This document shows positions 23,592 through 39,971 of a DNA stretch of 64,000 bases, in pieces. The stretch comes from Umbelopsis isabellina (Eukaryota; Mucoromycota; Umbelopsidomycetes; Umbelopsidales; Umbelopsidaceae), in assembly GCA_016758905.1 (NCBI GenBank), contig JAEPQZ010000004.1, positions 744,001 through 808,000 of the forward strand, written 5' to 3'. Position numbers and translations under genes: made by a program. The notes beneath the pieces are model-generated. The model was not told the origin of the DNA, did no database searches, and saw only the letters and a list, made by a program, of their open reading frames with translations. Each line of letters opens with the position of its first letter. The stretch's first letter is position 1.

Positions 23592-24899
23592 TTAGCAATG
23601 CAGCCGATAAAGATCAGCTACCAAGTACAGCGAACCACACAGGACGATCAATTGCTTGGAGGGGTCGAGTTTTCCAGCTGTGTGTAAAGCTGCGTCTAGA
23701 GAGCTTTCTATAGTGCAATTGTCTGTAATGGTTGTTGCCGCTTCAATGATGTTTGATTGAGGCATGGGGTATATCCACGGCATATTTTCAGGCTGAGTGA
23801 ATGTCGCGGCACATATAGAATCTTGTGGCCGTAATAGTATGTTAAGCAACTCCCTTAAATCTTTTCCTTCAGTAGACGCTACTATCCAATGAACCTTGTC
23901 CAAGCCTCGAGCTTTCAATTGCTGATCAACGAACTGTCGCAGTACTATTGCAGCTGGCGGGTTGTGCGCTCCATCAACAAACATTTCTTTGATGTTATAG
24001 TTTGATCCAAGCCAGGGGTATTCATTCATGGTAAGAAGATCTAGCCGACCGCGCCATCTGGTTTCAGCCATTCCTTCTTCTATGTGTTGTATACTAATCT
24101 TTCTCCCGAACTCTATGCTCTTTGACTTCAACATGTGAATAGTGCTCACTGCTGTAGCAGCATTGACGAGCTGATGGTCTCCATACAGTGGTATCTTAAA
24201 CTGGTATGTTTCGGTATTGGCGTCGTCAGGCCCGCTAACTTTGACAGTTGCCCATGCTGGCTCGTCTGAATTGAGACTCCAAGCAGCAGTGGGAGATAGT
24301 ATGACGGGACATGAAAGTTGATGAGCCTTCGCTTTCAGTACATCCATAACTTGAGCCTCGGGCTGAGGAGATATAACAACAGGACATTGAGATTTCATGA
24401 TGCCAGCTTTTGCGGCGGCAATTTCCTCAATGGTATTTCCCAAAATACTTGCGTGATCCATCCCAATGGGAGTGATAACACTGACCAAGGGATAATCAAA
24501 TACATTAGTTGCGTCCAGAGTTCCTCCTAACCCAACTTCTATGATAGCGATATCTACACGGCTTTCATAAAACCACAATATTGCAGCTGCGGTTGTAATT
24601 TCAAAGCTGGACGCGTTGCAAGTATTCTTCTTGTCCACAGTTGATACCCTGTCTATCAAACTTTGGTAGTCCTCTGCAGCTAAGACTTGCCCATTGATTT
24701 GAGTAGCGTCTGATGGTGTGATGAAATGTGGCGAGTTATATCGACCGACCTTGAATCCTGCAGAATCGAGAATTGATGCAATGTAGGCGCAGACAGATCC
24801 TTTGCCATTCGTTCCAGCAACATGTATCACTTGGAGAGATTTCTCAGGGTTACCAAGTGCCTTAAGAAGGGATTTTATACGATCTAATCCGAGATCCAT
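23592..24899 (-). CDS. FOL3: Dihydrofolate synthase / folylpolyglutamate synthase family (Fol3-like)
   Basis: This ATP-dependent Mur-ligase-family enzyme joins glutamate to dihydropteroate (or extends the folate glutamate tail). It is a single exon of 435 residues. The P-loop is HVAGTNGKGSVCAY, followed by GRYNSPHF and an ATQINGQ segment, the Mg-binding EVGLGGTLDATNVFD, ITPIGMDHASILGNTIEEIA with KAGIMK, then WRGRLDLL and the C-terminal FVDGAHNPPA. The order and length match yeast Fol3 and bacterial FolC. The start MDLGLDRIKSLLKALGNP is typical of the family opening, with no mitochondrial presequence. Fol3 is chosen over the polyglutamate synthase Met7 because of the shorter length; a cytosolic Met7 paralogue remains possible. 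Confidence 0.85.
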   Translation of the reverse strand: MDLGLDRIKSLLKALGNPEKSLQVIHVAGTNGKGSVCAYIASILDSAGFKVGRYNSPHFITPSDATQINGQVLAAEDYQSLIDRVSTVDKKNTCNASSFEITTAAAILWFYESRVDIAIIEVGLGGTLDATNVFDYPLVSVITPIGMDHASILGNTIEEIAAAKAGIMKSQCPVVISPQPEAQVMDVLKAKAHQLSCPVILSPTAAWSLNSDEPAWATVKVSGPDDANTETYQFKIPLYGDHQLVNAATAVSTIHMLKSKSIEFGRKISIQHIEEGMAETRWRGRLDLLTMNEYPWLGSNYNIKEMFVDGAHNPPAAIVLRQFVDQQLKARGLDKVHWIVASTEGKDLRELLNILLRPQDSICAATFTQPENMPWIYPMPQSNIIEAATTITDNCTIESSLDAALHTAGKLDPSKQLIVLCGSLYLVADLYRLHC

Positions 24900-25619
24900 A
24901 GCGTACCGCTTTCAAAACACACTGGTGTCGGTGTCGATGAGGAAGATCACTGTATCATCGTGACTGCTCGTACCAGATATCGAATTTGAGATGGTTCGTA
25001 TTGCTAGTAACAATACACAGGACTATCTAAATTCTACTATGAGAAGTGGAAGTCTGTTTTCCTTTACATGAGATATCTACTACCGTAGTAGGCTTAATGT
25101 AATGGGCAAAAATGCATTCTATTGCATGTGTCGGTTGAGGCAACGTATAACAATATGTTGCTGACTTTACAACGTGAATAATCAAGAATTATCATTTGAT
25201 CTGAAGAGAAGTGCAATACTGGTGTGATGTTGATTGTTGATGTATAGGCTTTTTATTTCAATGCGGAAACGGATACAGGTTATCAGGGAACGCTCTATAA
25301 TTCCAGTCACTTCAAACTGATCTTCGGTCCTTAACAGGACTATAGGATCTTCATAGACCTGATGAGATATCGTTATCGACTGTGCAAGTATTCCTTGATT
25401 GTCTGGTTTTTTTTTTTTTTTTGGTGTATAAAATACACATTCCCCCGGCAAGGCGATTAGGTTTTCCTTGTGTAATGTAACTGCGGCGGAGGTGCAGTTC
25501 CCTAGCCCAGATCAGTCATCTTGTATATGACTTGGGCAAAAATAATAATAAAAAAATCCCGGATCCCCGGACTATCGCACGCCCCTCTTCTTTCCTGGAA
25601 CGGTCTCAAAAGAAGCTAC
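24900..25619. promoter_or_regulatory. Divergent spacer between FOL3 and the MFS gene
   Basis: This 720-base gap separates two start codons pointing apart. It holds a run of 16 T near 25407 and A/T-rich DNA. A minus-strand frame at 25182-25451 runs through the poly-T (a Lys run) and does not look like a protein. I see nothing else in it. Confidence 0.45.
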
Positions 25620-28291
25620 ATGAGCGTTTCGTTGGACAGCGATGCTCCAACAAATGATGTTACAGTAGCTTCACTTGAAAGTAATGATCCCTCACCTACA
25701 GATAGCAAGCGATATCGTTTTCCTCCTAACGAGGTTGGCATTCCTTTGACCAACGTTCAATGGTGGTTGACTTTTCTGGGGTAAAGTATATCAACGTCCG
25801 AAGAACCCTTACACATCTTTGTATTGATTGCTAGGTTTGATTGATGTTTAGCCTTAGTTTGTCACTTTTCTTAGCGGCGGTCGACACGTAAGATAATTCA
25901 TTTGCGTAGTAATCGAAATTTCAATGTTTCTGATGGCAGTATTCATAGCACTATTGTAGCCACGGCTATTCCAAAGATTGGATCTGACTTCAATGCCCTC
26001 GAGCAAGCATCTTGGATTGCAACGGTAAAAATCATGCATCGCAAAGAAGAACATTAATTTTCGCATTACCAACAATTTCGTTATTACCAATTTAGGCTTA
26101 TATCTTATCATTTGATGCGCTTCAGGTAAATTTAACACTTGCAAATCAGAGCTCAACCACATGCATATATATTGACATATCTCCAAAGCCAATGTATGGC
26201 AAACTAAGCGACATCTTTGGTCGCAAAAATTCTTTACTAGTGGCCGTGTTCGTTTTCCTCCTTGGATCAGTCATGTGTGGAGTGAGCACGAACATGATAA
26301 TGATCATTGCTATGCGAGCTCTTCAGGGCGCTGGTGGCGCTGGCGTTTTTGGAATTGTTTTCATCACTGTTAGTACACATTCGTGGTGAATGGTTTATAG
26401 ATCTTACACATTTCTGATTATATTTGGTGTACTTCTTAGACTGCCGATATGATACCTTTATACGCCAGAGGTAGCTGCTGGGAAATTATGAAAATTTCTT
26501 TTGCTGAAGTTAATTAATTTTTGTAGGACAATACTCGGCTTTGATCAGCTCGGTATTCGCAGTTGCATCTGTGTGTGGACCATTGATAGGTACGTGCTCT
26601 TAGCAGAAGTATTTGTACTTTATACTCGTTTGTCTGCATCACTGACCTATCGACCTTCAGGTGTAGGTTTTGATTGTTTAGAGACTTTGTCGACATTGTA
26701 GTGTTAAATTATGAGCTTGCATCCTATTTTAACAATGAATCATCCATTTAGGGGTACGTCCAATGTATGCAGCTTAACAAATTTTATCATTAGCCTAATC
26801 CTTTTATTTCGCTAGAGCTTTCACAGATCATGTCAGCTGGAAATGGGGTAAGTGCTGTCAGTGATGTTTTGGAAAACCGGATTGTCATCTTATCTATTTC
26901 ACTATCTAGCCTTTTTCATCAAGTAATATGGGAAGAGTTCTATCAATGTTGCATCAAATTCATGTTGACTAACAATAACGACAGTCTTCCAATTGGAGGT
27001 ATAGGATGCATTTTATTGGTTTTCTTTTTCAAGGAGCATCGTGAGCCCACATCCATCAGAACACAGATGAAAAGAATAGATTATCTTGGTAAATGATGCA
27101 CATTAAGAGAATATACTACTATCACGCCATCTAATGGTAACGATTCTATTCAGGAACGATCATACTGCTGGCATTTGCCACCCTGATGTTGGTGGCACTT
27201 AACTTGGGAGGAGTTAAATATTCGTGGAGTTCTGCGACAGTACTATCTTGTCTAATTGTTGCGGTCTTTTTGATCCCGGTCTTGGCCCTTATAGAAGGGA
27301 AATTTGCAAAGGAGCCTATGATTCCTTTACATTTGTTCAAAAAACGTACCGTCGCTTGTATTTGTTTGCTCAACGTCTTTTTTGGCGGAGCTTGGCTCTC
27401 AGTCATCATCGAACTTCCATTATTTTTACAGGTATGAGCGTCCTCATCAATAACTTATTTAAACATGTTTTTGACCATTTTTGGAATACAGGCTGCTCGT
27501 GGAGATTCAGCTACAATGTCTGGTGTCCGAATAATTGTTGGCCAAGCTGCCATTACCGTTACTTCAAGTATCGGAGGTTACTTGATGGGCCGGTTTAACA
27601 CATACAAACCAATGTAAGATCATAGATCATGAGATGACTTAAATCATGATATATATCTAATTTCGAATCCAGTATTACCATCGGTACAAGTCTTGCTGCT
27701 CTAGGTATTGGGCTATTGGCATTGTTCACTAGTACATCGCCGTTTGGGGAGATGTATGGATTTCTGATTGTTGCTGGATCAGGAGCGGGTATGGTGTATG
27801 CTTGTAGCACTGTGGCAGCACAATCTGCATGCGAGAAGCATGAATTAGGTAAGACAGATTTGATAGGACTAACCGCAATGAAAAAGGCTAACGTACACAA
27901 ACGCTGCGTAGCTGTCGTCACGGTGCTCGTGAATTTTTTCATGAACCTGGGATCTGCCGTTGGTATTGCTGTTGCATCGGCGATCGTCAACAATGGCCTT
28001 CAAAGCTGTTTGGGTGATCATCTTTCTGCTGATCTGGTTACATCAATATTGCAAAGCACTACATTTATTCGCTCAGGAGTGCTATCGCCAGAGCAACAAG
28101 ACATTACCATCACATGCTACGTATCCAGTTTCAAAACCGCTTGGACGGTCATGGCAGGGTTTGCAGCCATAGCTGTTGTCGCTTCTCTCTTCATTAAGCA
28201 ACATTCCTTGTTTCGAGATAGAAAAGACCCTTCAAAGAGCGATCAAAGTGAAGTTATTGTAGATGAAACAGCAGTAAATACTGAGAAATAA
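25620..28291 (+). CDS. MFS multidrug exporter, DHA2 type (14 membrane segments)
   Basis: A proton-antiport transporter of the drug:H+ antiporter 2 group, in the plasma or vacuolar membrane; the substrate cannot be told from sequence. A cytosolic N-terminus (MSVSLDSDAPTNDVTV) leads into the first membrane segment WWLTFLGLSLSLFLAAVD and the DHA2 motif TIVATAIPKIGSDF, then WIATAYILSFDALQPMYGKLSDIFGRKN (motif A, in parts), MRALQGAGGAGVFGIVF (motif B), motif C-like SSVFAVASVCGPLIG and later segments ending SFKTAWTVMAGFAAIAVVASLF. It is cut by about eleven short introns, the densest in the window, so some middle exons (26470-27000) are only approximate. The start at 25620 is preferred over the in-frame upstream region, which has no ATG close to a good context. 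Confidence 0.8.
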
Positions 28292-28592
28292 GACAATGCG
28301 AAAGCCATCGTCTTTGGACAACTATATCCTCATATTCCCCCGTGGCTACACTCGCATACTATAAAGATAAGATCGACATTATAGCAAGTTATTTACATCA
28401 AATGAGTGACTTAAGGCAACCGTTATAAACAATAAACCTGAATAATATTTTGCTGAGCAATTATGTCTGACCAATAAAGTTTGCGCGACCATGGAATCAG
28501 GCAAAGGGACTGGTTATACTTTTTACATTTGTTAGGCACTGTAGAATAGCGTATCGTAATATGTATTTATTTTACATTAAAGATTCCATGAT
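28292..28592. other. Convergent 3' spacer between the MFS gene and the CENP-N candidate
   Basis: This 301-base spacer is A/T-rich and holds two facing 3' ends, with AATAAA-like runs at 28431-28436 and nearby. No other feature was seen. Confidence 0.5.
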
Positions 28593-30145
28593 TTATGAAT
28601 CTTGATCTTCAAGACCTTCAGGTGTAATGGTAATGGTATTTGTTGTCGTGGATGAAATGTCGGTTAACCATTCAGGCATAATAGAAGCATCAATGGCGCC
28701 TTTGGCTAATAATTGTTTTAATCCTTCAGCAACATTTTTGCCGTCAAATCGCAGCTTACAATCCCACAATCGATCATCAGGCAAGCCGCGTAGTGGCATC
28801 CGTATCTACAAAAGCCCATGTTAGTCCAGAGACACGTTTGTAACATTTCATCCCTTATACTAACCTTGACAAACATCCTTTCAGGTCCAACCAGCTGGCT
28901 GTTACCAAATTTGCTTTTAACCACCTTCAATCGTTCATTTACTGCGGAGGAGGGTAGTGGTTGGATTCGCCTACTAGCTTCTCGTCCAGACACATACTTG
29001 TTTTGCTCTAGTGTGGGCCATTTACTTGGTGGGGCAAGAGGATTTGCATCTACTTCGTTCAATCGATATTGACTCCATGGTCCTTGAGCATCTCGATAAA
29101 GTGTCAGCTGGTATAATGAAGATATATGCTTGCTCTTCAAATCTTGTTCCCATAGAGAAGCGGCATTAAACGTCTCTACCAATACCTAGTACAGCTTTGT
29201 TTTAGTCACGACAATAATTAGATCCGTCGATCCGATATTATCACTTATTTACAGTACCTGCAGTACGAATTGCTTTACGTCAGGCCGAATATTAGATCCA
29301 CAAAGGATAGTGTCGGAACCAGGGAACTGAACGAGGTATATGTTACTGGCATTTGATGGTATAGAAGGGGAAGTATCATAGAAAGATATCCGAATCCAAA
29401 TCGTTGGCGTTTCTTCTCTAGTGTTTGGATGCAATGTGCATGCCGATACATAAATGTGCTATGCAATTGGCAGCATGATTAGAATCATTGAGACTATCTA
29501 GACATAACTAAAGACAATTGACAACTCACGCATCGAGAAAAATAAGCAGTAAAGTGTCGTCGCATCCTAGCCTGAAGTTCCGCTGGTTCCATATGTACAT
29601 GTAAGTCTGGCCTGTGTTCATCTATGCCCATATGGTCGCGTTTAGAACAGCATCAGTTCCATGTTGAAGTAACTCTTTGTATCTTACCTGATTTTAATCG
29701 CCAGACTCGCCACGTCCGGCCAGTGAGATATCGGTTTTGAAGCCATACGAGATCAAGCATAGCAATTTGGTCATGTGTCAGTCCTTTTGGCTATGGAGAC
29801 ATTGACGCGTTAGCGTGATAAGCTTGTGAAGTAGTAGCAAATTCAACAAGGACGGCTCATTCAACATACCCAATCCATGGTTATGATGCGATTAGCAATA
29901 TTGTGTACTTGCGACTGGCGCAATGCTTCGTAGTCAGCTAATGTACCGACTTCTATTATTTGTTCGTCGCCATCGTCTTCGTCGTCATCGGCTTTGCCGT
30001 GTGGAAGAGTGTCTGTGTGCCTGAACCATTCCTCGACCACTGAGAGCAATGTTTCCTTGCTGTGTTTGCTCAGTAGTCGTCGAAGTGAATCTGTCCACGG
30101 GACAATAGCCGGGCTATATCGTGTCGTCGATCCAGCCTGCAGCAT
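28593..30145 (-). CDS. CENPN: Kinetochore protein CENP-N / Chl4 (Mis15) family candidate
   Basis: CENP-N (yeast Chl4, fission yeast Mis15) is a member of the constitutive centromere network; with CENP-L it binds CENP-A nucleosomes. The family features are an N-terminal helical domain (SLRRLLSKHSKETLLSVVEEWF), PKGLTHDQIAMLDLVWLQNRY with TWRVWRLK, then WIRISFYDTSPS, YLVQFPGSDTILCGSNIRPDVK, a segment SKHISSLYQLTLYRDAQGPWS and a final VGPERMFVKV, CKLRFDGKNVAEGLKQLLAKG and MPEWLTD. Human CENP-N has the matching WIRIAWG, VYYSQTPYAF and RYLDSLKAI segments and ends in LEALKSLAPAGIADAPLSPLL. An acidic loop (DDDEDDGDE) follows the first domain. Six or so exons join in frame. I am confident of the family pattern but not of the function in this organism. 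Confidence 0.72.
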
Positions 30146-30406
30146 GCAATTTATGTACCACGCAAAAGGTATGGCACTTCAGGTCAGGATAGGTGGTATG
30201 AGCAAGTGGTAACAAAAAATTTCAACACGAAAATTGTCCGCGCTCACAAAACGCGACTCTACTCTAATAATACGCGATAATTTCTTTCCCAAAACACCTT
30301 CACATTCATACAGTGAACTTGAAACGCGAAACAAGATGCGCAAAACCATGATGAATGAAAAAAAAAAAAAATTAAATTTGTATTAGGTAGTTACTTATAA
30401 CAAGTC

Positions 30407-32377
<1,971 letters not shown>

Positions 32378-32657
32378 TACAAGTATGAAACCAGCAAAGA
32401 GCTAAAATGAAAAAAGCCAGAAAGGGCTAAATGCACAGAATATTTTAATGCTGTAAGCGGTTGTTTAATGCAAAAAAGGAAATTTCGGCTACTCAATTTT
32501 GGCCAAGCAAAAGAAGGAAAGAACAAGGTATTTGAAAAATAGGATGGGGTATTTGGGGAAAAAGGGTGGATCAAGAAAAAAGACTACAGAGGGGTAAACA
32601 GGTTTGTGGTTCGTAAATTTTAAAAGCAAGAAAACATCAGAAGGTGGTATGCCAGAT

Positions 32658-33860
32658 CTACTCCCAGGTTTGGGCACCAACATAACCAATGGCTGGTGAG
32701 CCGGCCGTGAAAGTGGCAAAGCCGCTGTCTTTCGTAGCCCGCCAAAGTGGTTCTGGTCCACTATGAAGTCCAATAATCCATCCTAATCGTTTGGTAAACT
32801 CTTCTATTGCACCACTAAACATATCATTTGTCACTGAATTATGTTGCGCCAAACTATTGATGAGAGAACAAAAAAAATAGAGCTAGAGTTAGTAAAGACG
32901 TACGATTGCGAAAGGACTGTTAAATGTTAATATTGATTACGTACTTTTTGGCCCACTCGCTAACAATCTGCTGACCATAAATCTTGCCGTCGCCAACCTT
33001 GTCTGAAGCCTGTCTGATGACCCGCTTCCAGTATCCACAAATACTGACATAGGCATCTCGTTTGATGTTATTATGTGAGTCAGTGTCCCAAGTTGGCAGT
33101 CGATGTATCACGGTAGTAGCAATATGTAAATAGCTAAAGCTGGTTGTGGGAAACTCTGAAGGTTGAGTAAAATGATCTGCAAAATCGTTGATACACGTCT
33201 ATAGGATAAAGAGCAATGTGTTTTTAGTAAAAGTGCATTTTATCGGTAGTACTGCACCTTTGTCATGATGCTTACCACTAACTCCATAAGAGCAGGTCTG
33301 ACACGATTGAAACTATAATCGTCTTTGCCTGGTCCGTTCTTATTATATGGGTAGCTTGCAGCGAGCTTCTTTTCCATATCGGCGAATGCTGCAGAAGCGG
33401 TTTGTAAAGTAGGTGATGGCATTATTTCAGCAATGTCTTCTTGTATAAATGGGTGTGTCTCAATGAGTCCGTGAATGAGCTGAATAAGCTTCTCCTTGTC
33501 CATCGTAGCTAAAAAGTTTAAAGTTAGTAAACGTGGATATATACGAGCTCATAAAATTATGACAAGGACATACCTAACAGTCGACTGATTGGAAATCGGC
33601 GTTGTTCTCCAGTCTTTATACGCTTAGATTCTAATACGGCATTTCGTGGTGAAGTAGCCTTGTTGCTTTGATACCGGTCATTCGTGTACGAACGGTTTTG
33701 GTACATATAATTGTCGTTATCACTTCCACCGTACATTTCCTCGTCTTCGGAAAATCTGCGTTTGCATCCTGTAAAGATAATAGGGGGATGGCGTAAGCAT
33801 TTCAAGTAACGACACATGTAGCCTGGCATATTACAAACGTAATCAAGTACCTCTCGACAT
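32658..33860 (-). CDS. STS1: Nuclear proteasome tether Sts1/Cut8
   Basis: Cut8 (S. pombe) / Sts1 (yeast) anchors 26S proteasomes in the nucleus. Exon 1 is only MSRG at 33860 and splices to GCKRRFSEDEEMYGG, a Lys/Arg-rich N-terminus like that of Cut8, which is itself ubiquitylated. The conserved helical domain starts RRFPISRLLETLDKEKLIQL, then HGLIETHPFIQEDIAEIMPSPT, EKKLAASYPYNKNGPGKDDYSFNRVRPALMEL (in parts) and DFADHFTQPSEFPTTSFSYL. The last part, DVSICGYWKRVIRQASDKVGDG, SEWAKNLAQHN and FTKRLGWIIGL, is the usual C-terminal bundle, here ending in a Gly-rich tail. Six exons. It lies downstream of VTS1 on the same strand. Confidence 0.85.
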
Positions 33861-34139
33861 AGTTTTCAATATGTATTATGCGGTCAAATGAGCGTAATGT
33901 GTGAAAGATATAAACGGAAAATAAAACGATATAAAGGCCCAAGGATTACAAAGAGTAGTTGTTTAGGAATTTAAGAAAAGGGAAGAGTGTTAAAGTGACT
34001 AGAAAAAAAAATTGGGCTGAAACTACACTTTAGAAGGATCATGCCCAGACAAAAGACAGTCTTTGCCGTGCACGTGAGTTCTGAAATTGGAAACCGGCGG
34101 GATCTCAGAAAGATCTGGAAGTCACTTGCTTTAGCGGCA

Positions 34140-36422
34140 TCAATAGGCAATGTTCTGGGTTTCATGTCCAAATCATAGAGTTAGCCTCGTATTACATGGC
34201 CAAGGATTCAAAAAAGCTTAATGCTTACGTTTTCTTCACAGTGCTGTCGTATGGTTTCAAAAACCTTCAACATCTTTCGTCTAGCCCCCAGGGCCGCCAC
34301 TCCTTTGGCTGTCAGTTCATCGTCATTCATTTTGACGATATCCTGCCATTTCATGGATTCAAATATGTTGTTATATTTATGCAATCGCAAGCTCCTCAGC
34401 CAAGCGGGCACATCTATATAAAATGATCAATAAACCCAAAAAAAAAATTAAAAAAAAAATCGACGTCATAATATACTGAATAACCATACCTTCCAATATG
34501 TCCATATCTACAACTTCAGGACCTCTTTTATCTTTAGATCGAGTGGAAGCAGATGCGGACGAAGACAGCCTTCGTCGCTGACTATAACCGCTCACATTGG
34601 AGTTCTCACTGTGGTCGCTCATATAATCATAGTCGTCGTTTCGATCATTGGGATTGAGGAATTGACCAAAATGGTGAGTGGTAGGGGAGAGATACTTGCT
34701 GGAACGGTTTTCCCAACCACGCGGGCTAGGCGGGACAAGGCCGGCCGAACTGGATGGTCTTGGCGCTGGAGACTGAGACCTCGAAGTCGGGCGAGAACTG
34801 GCTTTGGGACTCAAGAGCGGAGAATAAGTCTGGCTTCCATGCAAATTGCCTGCAGACTGACTACCGTTTTCATTATCATACATGGAAAGAACAATGTTGG
34901 CATTATTGTTAGAAGTGCCACCCGATCGTTCATCTGTTTCAGGCACAGTTCCAGGAATGCTGCTTCGATAAATATTCCTATTTCTGCGGAAACCGGATTT
35001 CGGATCGTCCGTAAAAGCACCATGACCTTCAATACCGTTATTAACAGTCCAAGTATGTAACGCTTTTGCCAGTTCAGCATCAGAAGCTGAATTAGGTCTC
35101 TCGATCATACTTCCAGCAAACGAGTTGACGGTGGGAGATCTACCCCATGGAGAATTAGTCGAATATTTTCTGTCGTCATCACCTCCGACGTTCTTTCCCA
35201 AAGACCAGTTGGAGATATCTGCCGATCTTGGTCTGTTCAAGTTTGCGCGATCACCAATGTTACCGGCAACATTGCCACGCTGCTGAGAGTTGAACGACCA
35301 ATCATTAGCAAACAACTTTGAGCTGTCATTTCCTTCGACAACCGAACGAGGCCGATTGGAGGATGCAAAAGGACTTCCTCCGCCTCGTGTTGCTTGTAAA
35401 TGAGCACGCGCGGTCATGGGAGAATCATCCAGCCCAAAATTTTTGTGCGAGTACAGGTACTCATTTCCCATCCTGCCTGCCTGCATTCTATTGTTATAGT
35501 CTTCAGTATCCCCCAATGCAAACGAGTGGCGGTCCATCGCTCTGCGGTTCGGTGGTGCAGGAGGACAGTTGTTTACATGCCCAGTTTGGTATGGGAGCAC
35601 AGAAAGTAACCGCTGACTGGCTTCCAGCTCTGCCTTCACCATCGCTCCTGCCAATTGGGCTTGCATATCGGCTAAAAACGTAGAAGGTTCATGTGTCAGC
35701 AAATTTAATGATAGAGCCCATGTTGGTTAACATAGAAAGACAAAGTATTACCTTTTTCGGGATTGGCAGGCGATAGTAAGGCGCCGACGGGATCGGTTTT
35801 TCCAATTTGTTGTAATACAGTAGCAAAGAAACGAGCTTGTACTTGAGTAGAATGTTGCAACAAACTATATACAGCTGCTGTTCTCTCTGCCTCAGACAAA
35901 AAGCGAAACCATTGCTCGACATGTTGCAATTCCTCTTTGAAGTTTTGGTCCATACTGGCGTTGGCCATATCTTCTAGGCTCCGTTCATATACCTGTAAAT
36001 CCTCAAACCAACGATCCAAAGCCTCGGCTGTGAGGAGTATATAGCTGTTAGCACTAAAAATAACATAATAATAAAAATCCCCAGTCTTTTGTCTAGACTT
36101 CCTTACTTTCCGGGTTAGCATAATTCGAAGGTTTCAAAATCTCAGAGGTGGGACGTGCACCACGCTGCGGAGGAGGATGCAGAGACGATTGCGCTTGTTG
36201 CTTCATGGGCCCACGCTTGTTGACGTGATCAGATCCGACTGTGCGGGGGGAGGAGTGTAATTGTGATTCGACACCACTCTGACGATAATTAGAGCCAGGC
36301 GAGCTATCCCCAGCAGCGGGGCTTATATTGGCGAATGCAGCGGTGGAGGAGCCTGAAGAATCCGGCTTCAGAGACCCAGAAGGTTCAATATTGGACAGTG
36401 GATGCAATTGTTGACCAGACAT
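34140..36422 (-). CDS. VTS1: Vts1/Smaug SAM-domain RNA-binding protein
   Basis: Vts1 binds CNGG hairpin loops in mRNAs through its SAM domain and recruits the Ccr4-Not deadenylase. The start at 36422 gives MSGQQLHPLSN. An N-terminal helical domain shared with fungal Vts1 (ALDRWFEDLQVYERSLEDM, QHVEQWFRFLSEAERTAAVYSL) is followed by a long Ser/Asn/Pro-rich linker and, across an intron, the SAM domain DVPAWLRSLRLHKYNNIF, MKWQDIVKMNDDELTAKGV and ALGARRKMLKVFETI, which keeps the Ala-Arg-Arg-Lys surface used for RNA. The long exon runs into a donor after CEEN; I propose a last exon giving NIAY then stop, similar to the yeast end RSAY. If that intron is not used, the protein ends a few residues later at 34208. 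Confidence 0.88.
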
Positions 36423-36915
36423 TTTAAAAAACCATTAAGGTCGCAAAAGAAAAAATATGGCAAAAGGGGAAAGGAAAGTGGCAACAGTCAGTTGTTTGGA
36501 ACAAACTGAAAGAAAATAAAAATGGCTGGCTGGCTGGCTGGCTGGCTCAGGTCAGCTGCAGAAACACATTTGCCCCTTGGCATAAGCTTCTTTCGCCACC
36601 CAGCCAGCCGGGCATAACTCACGTAAATTAATTTCATTAAAATATCTTCTGGCATTTTTCCATATGTTGCTTGCTGTTTGCTTCAGAAACTATATAATTA
36701 CATGAATGCATCATCAACATCAAACGCTCGCTTATACGCTTTTAGAGAAAATATGATATGTATTGAGGGTTTTTTTCTTTTGGAATGGAAAAATATAAAG
36801 GACATAAAATTCTACGATGTACCAGCAACCGATAACCTAGGTAAGAAAAGCAATATATTGATGAGAATTTTGGAAATAATCACAGCTATTGTGATGAAAT
36901 TGAAAACAAAACAAC
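36423..36915. promoter_or_regulatory. VTS1 upstream region with GGCT repeat, then SEC23 3' side
   Basis: This 493-base gap lies upstream of VTS1 and downstream of SEC23 (both minus). It contains a GGCT repeat and a matching inverted arm, listed separately. An open frame at 36678-36926 on plus is A/T-rich and shows no family resemblance, so it was not called. Confidence 0.5.
36524..36547. repeat. Perfect (GGCT)6 microsatellite with inverted arm at 36600-36609
   Basis: Six perfect GGCT units end at 36547. After a spacer of about 52 bases, CCAGCCAGCC at 36600-36609 is complementary to ten bases of the repeat. In the VTS1 transcript strand this could form a hairpin about 100-190 nt ahead of the start codon. 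Whether this lies in the untranslated leader or the promoter is not known from sequence. Confidence 0.75.
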
Positions 36916-39642
<2,727 letters not shown>

Positions 39643-39971
39643 GTTGCTCACAGATGAAAAAGAGCAGTTAGAAAACGCGGTGAAGGAAAAAGCCCAGGGC
39701 GGGGTATTAATTGAATACCACTGACGTGGCTAACCACATACCAAGCTGGCACGGCCACTATTCTCCACGTAGAAGTATCTAAATTGAAGGATATGATATG
39801 GTACCACACAAATAAATCGTAACAATATCTTATCACAGACTACATGAGCATATTTCGTTGTGATTCATTAGTTTTGCTTGGCTCTGTGTAAAGTAAAGCT
39901 GCCAAGTTTTTCTGGGTAAATTTTGCTCAGCAACGTCTTGAAACTTTTGACTGCCAGTTCATTCGTTGGTA
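39643..39971. promoter_or_regulatory. Divergent promoter region of SEC23 and spastin
   Basis: This 329-base region lies between two start codons pointing apart. It is A/T-rich with no obvious TATA box. A minus-strand open frame here (39648-39836) is a shadow without family resemblance. Confidence 0.5.

Noticed and set aside
25182-25451. Minus-strand frame upstream of the MFS gene
   Set aside because: It contains a Lys run made by a poly-T tract and resembles no protein.
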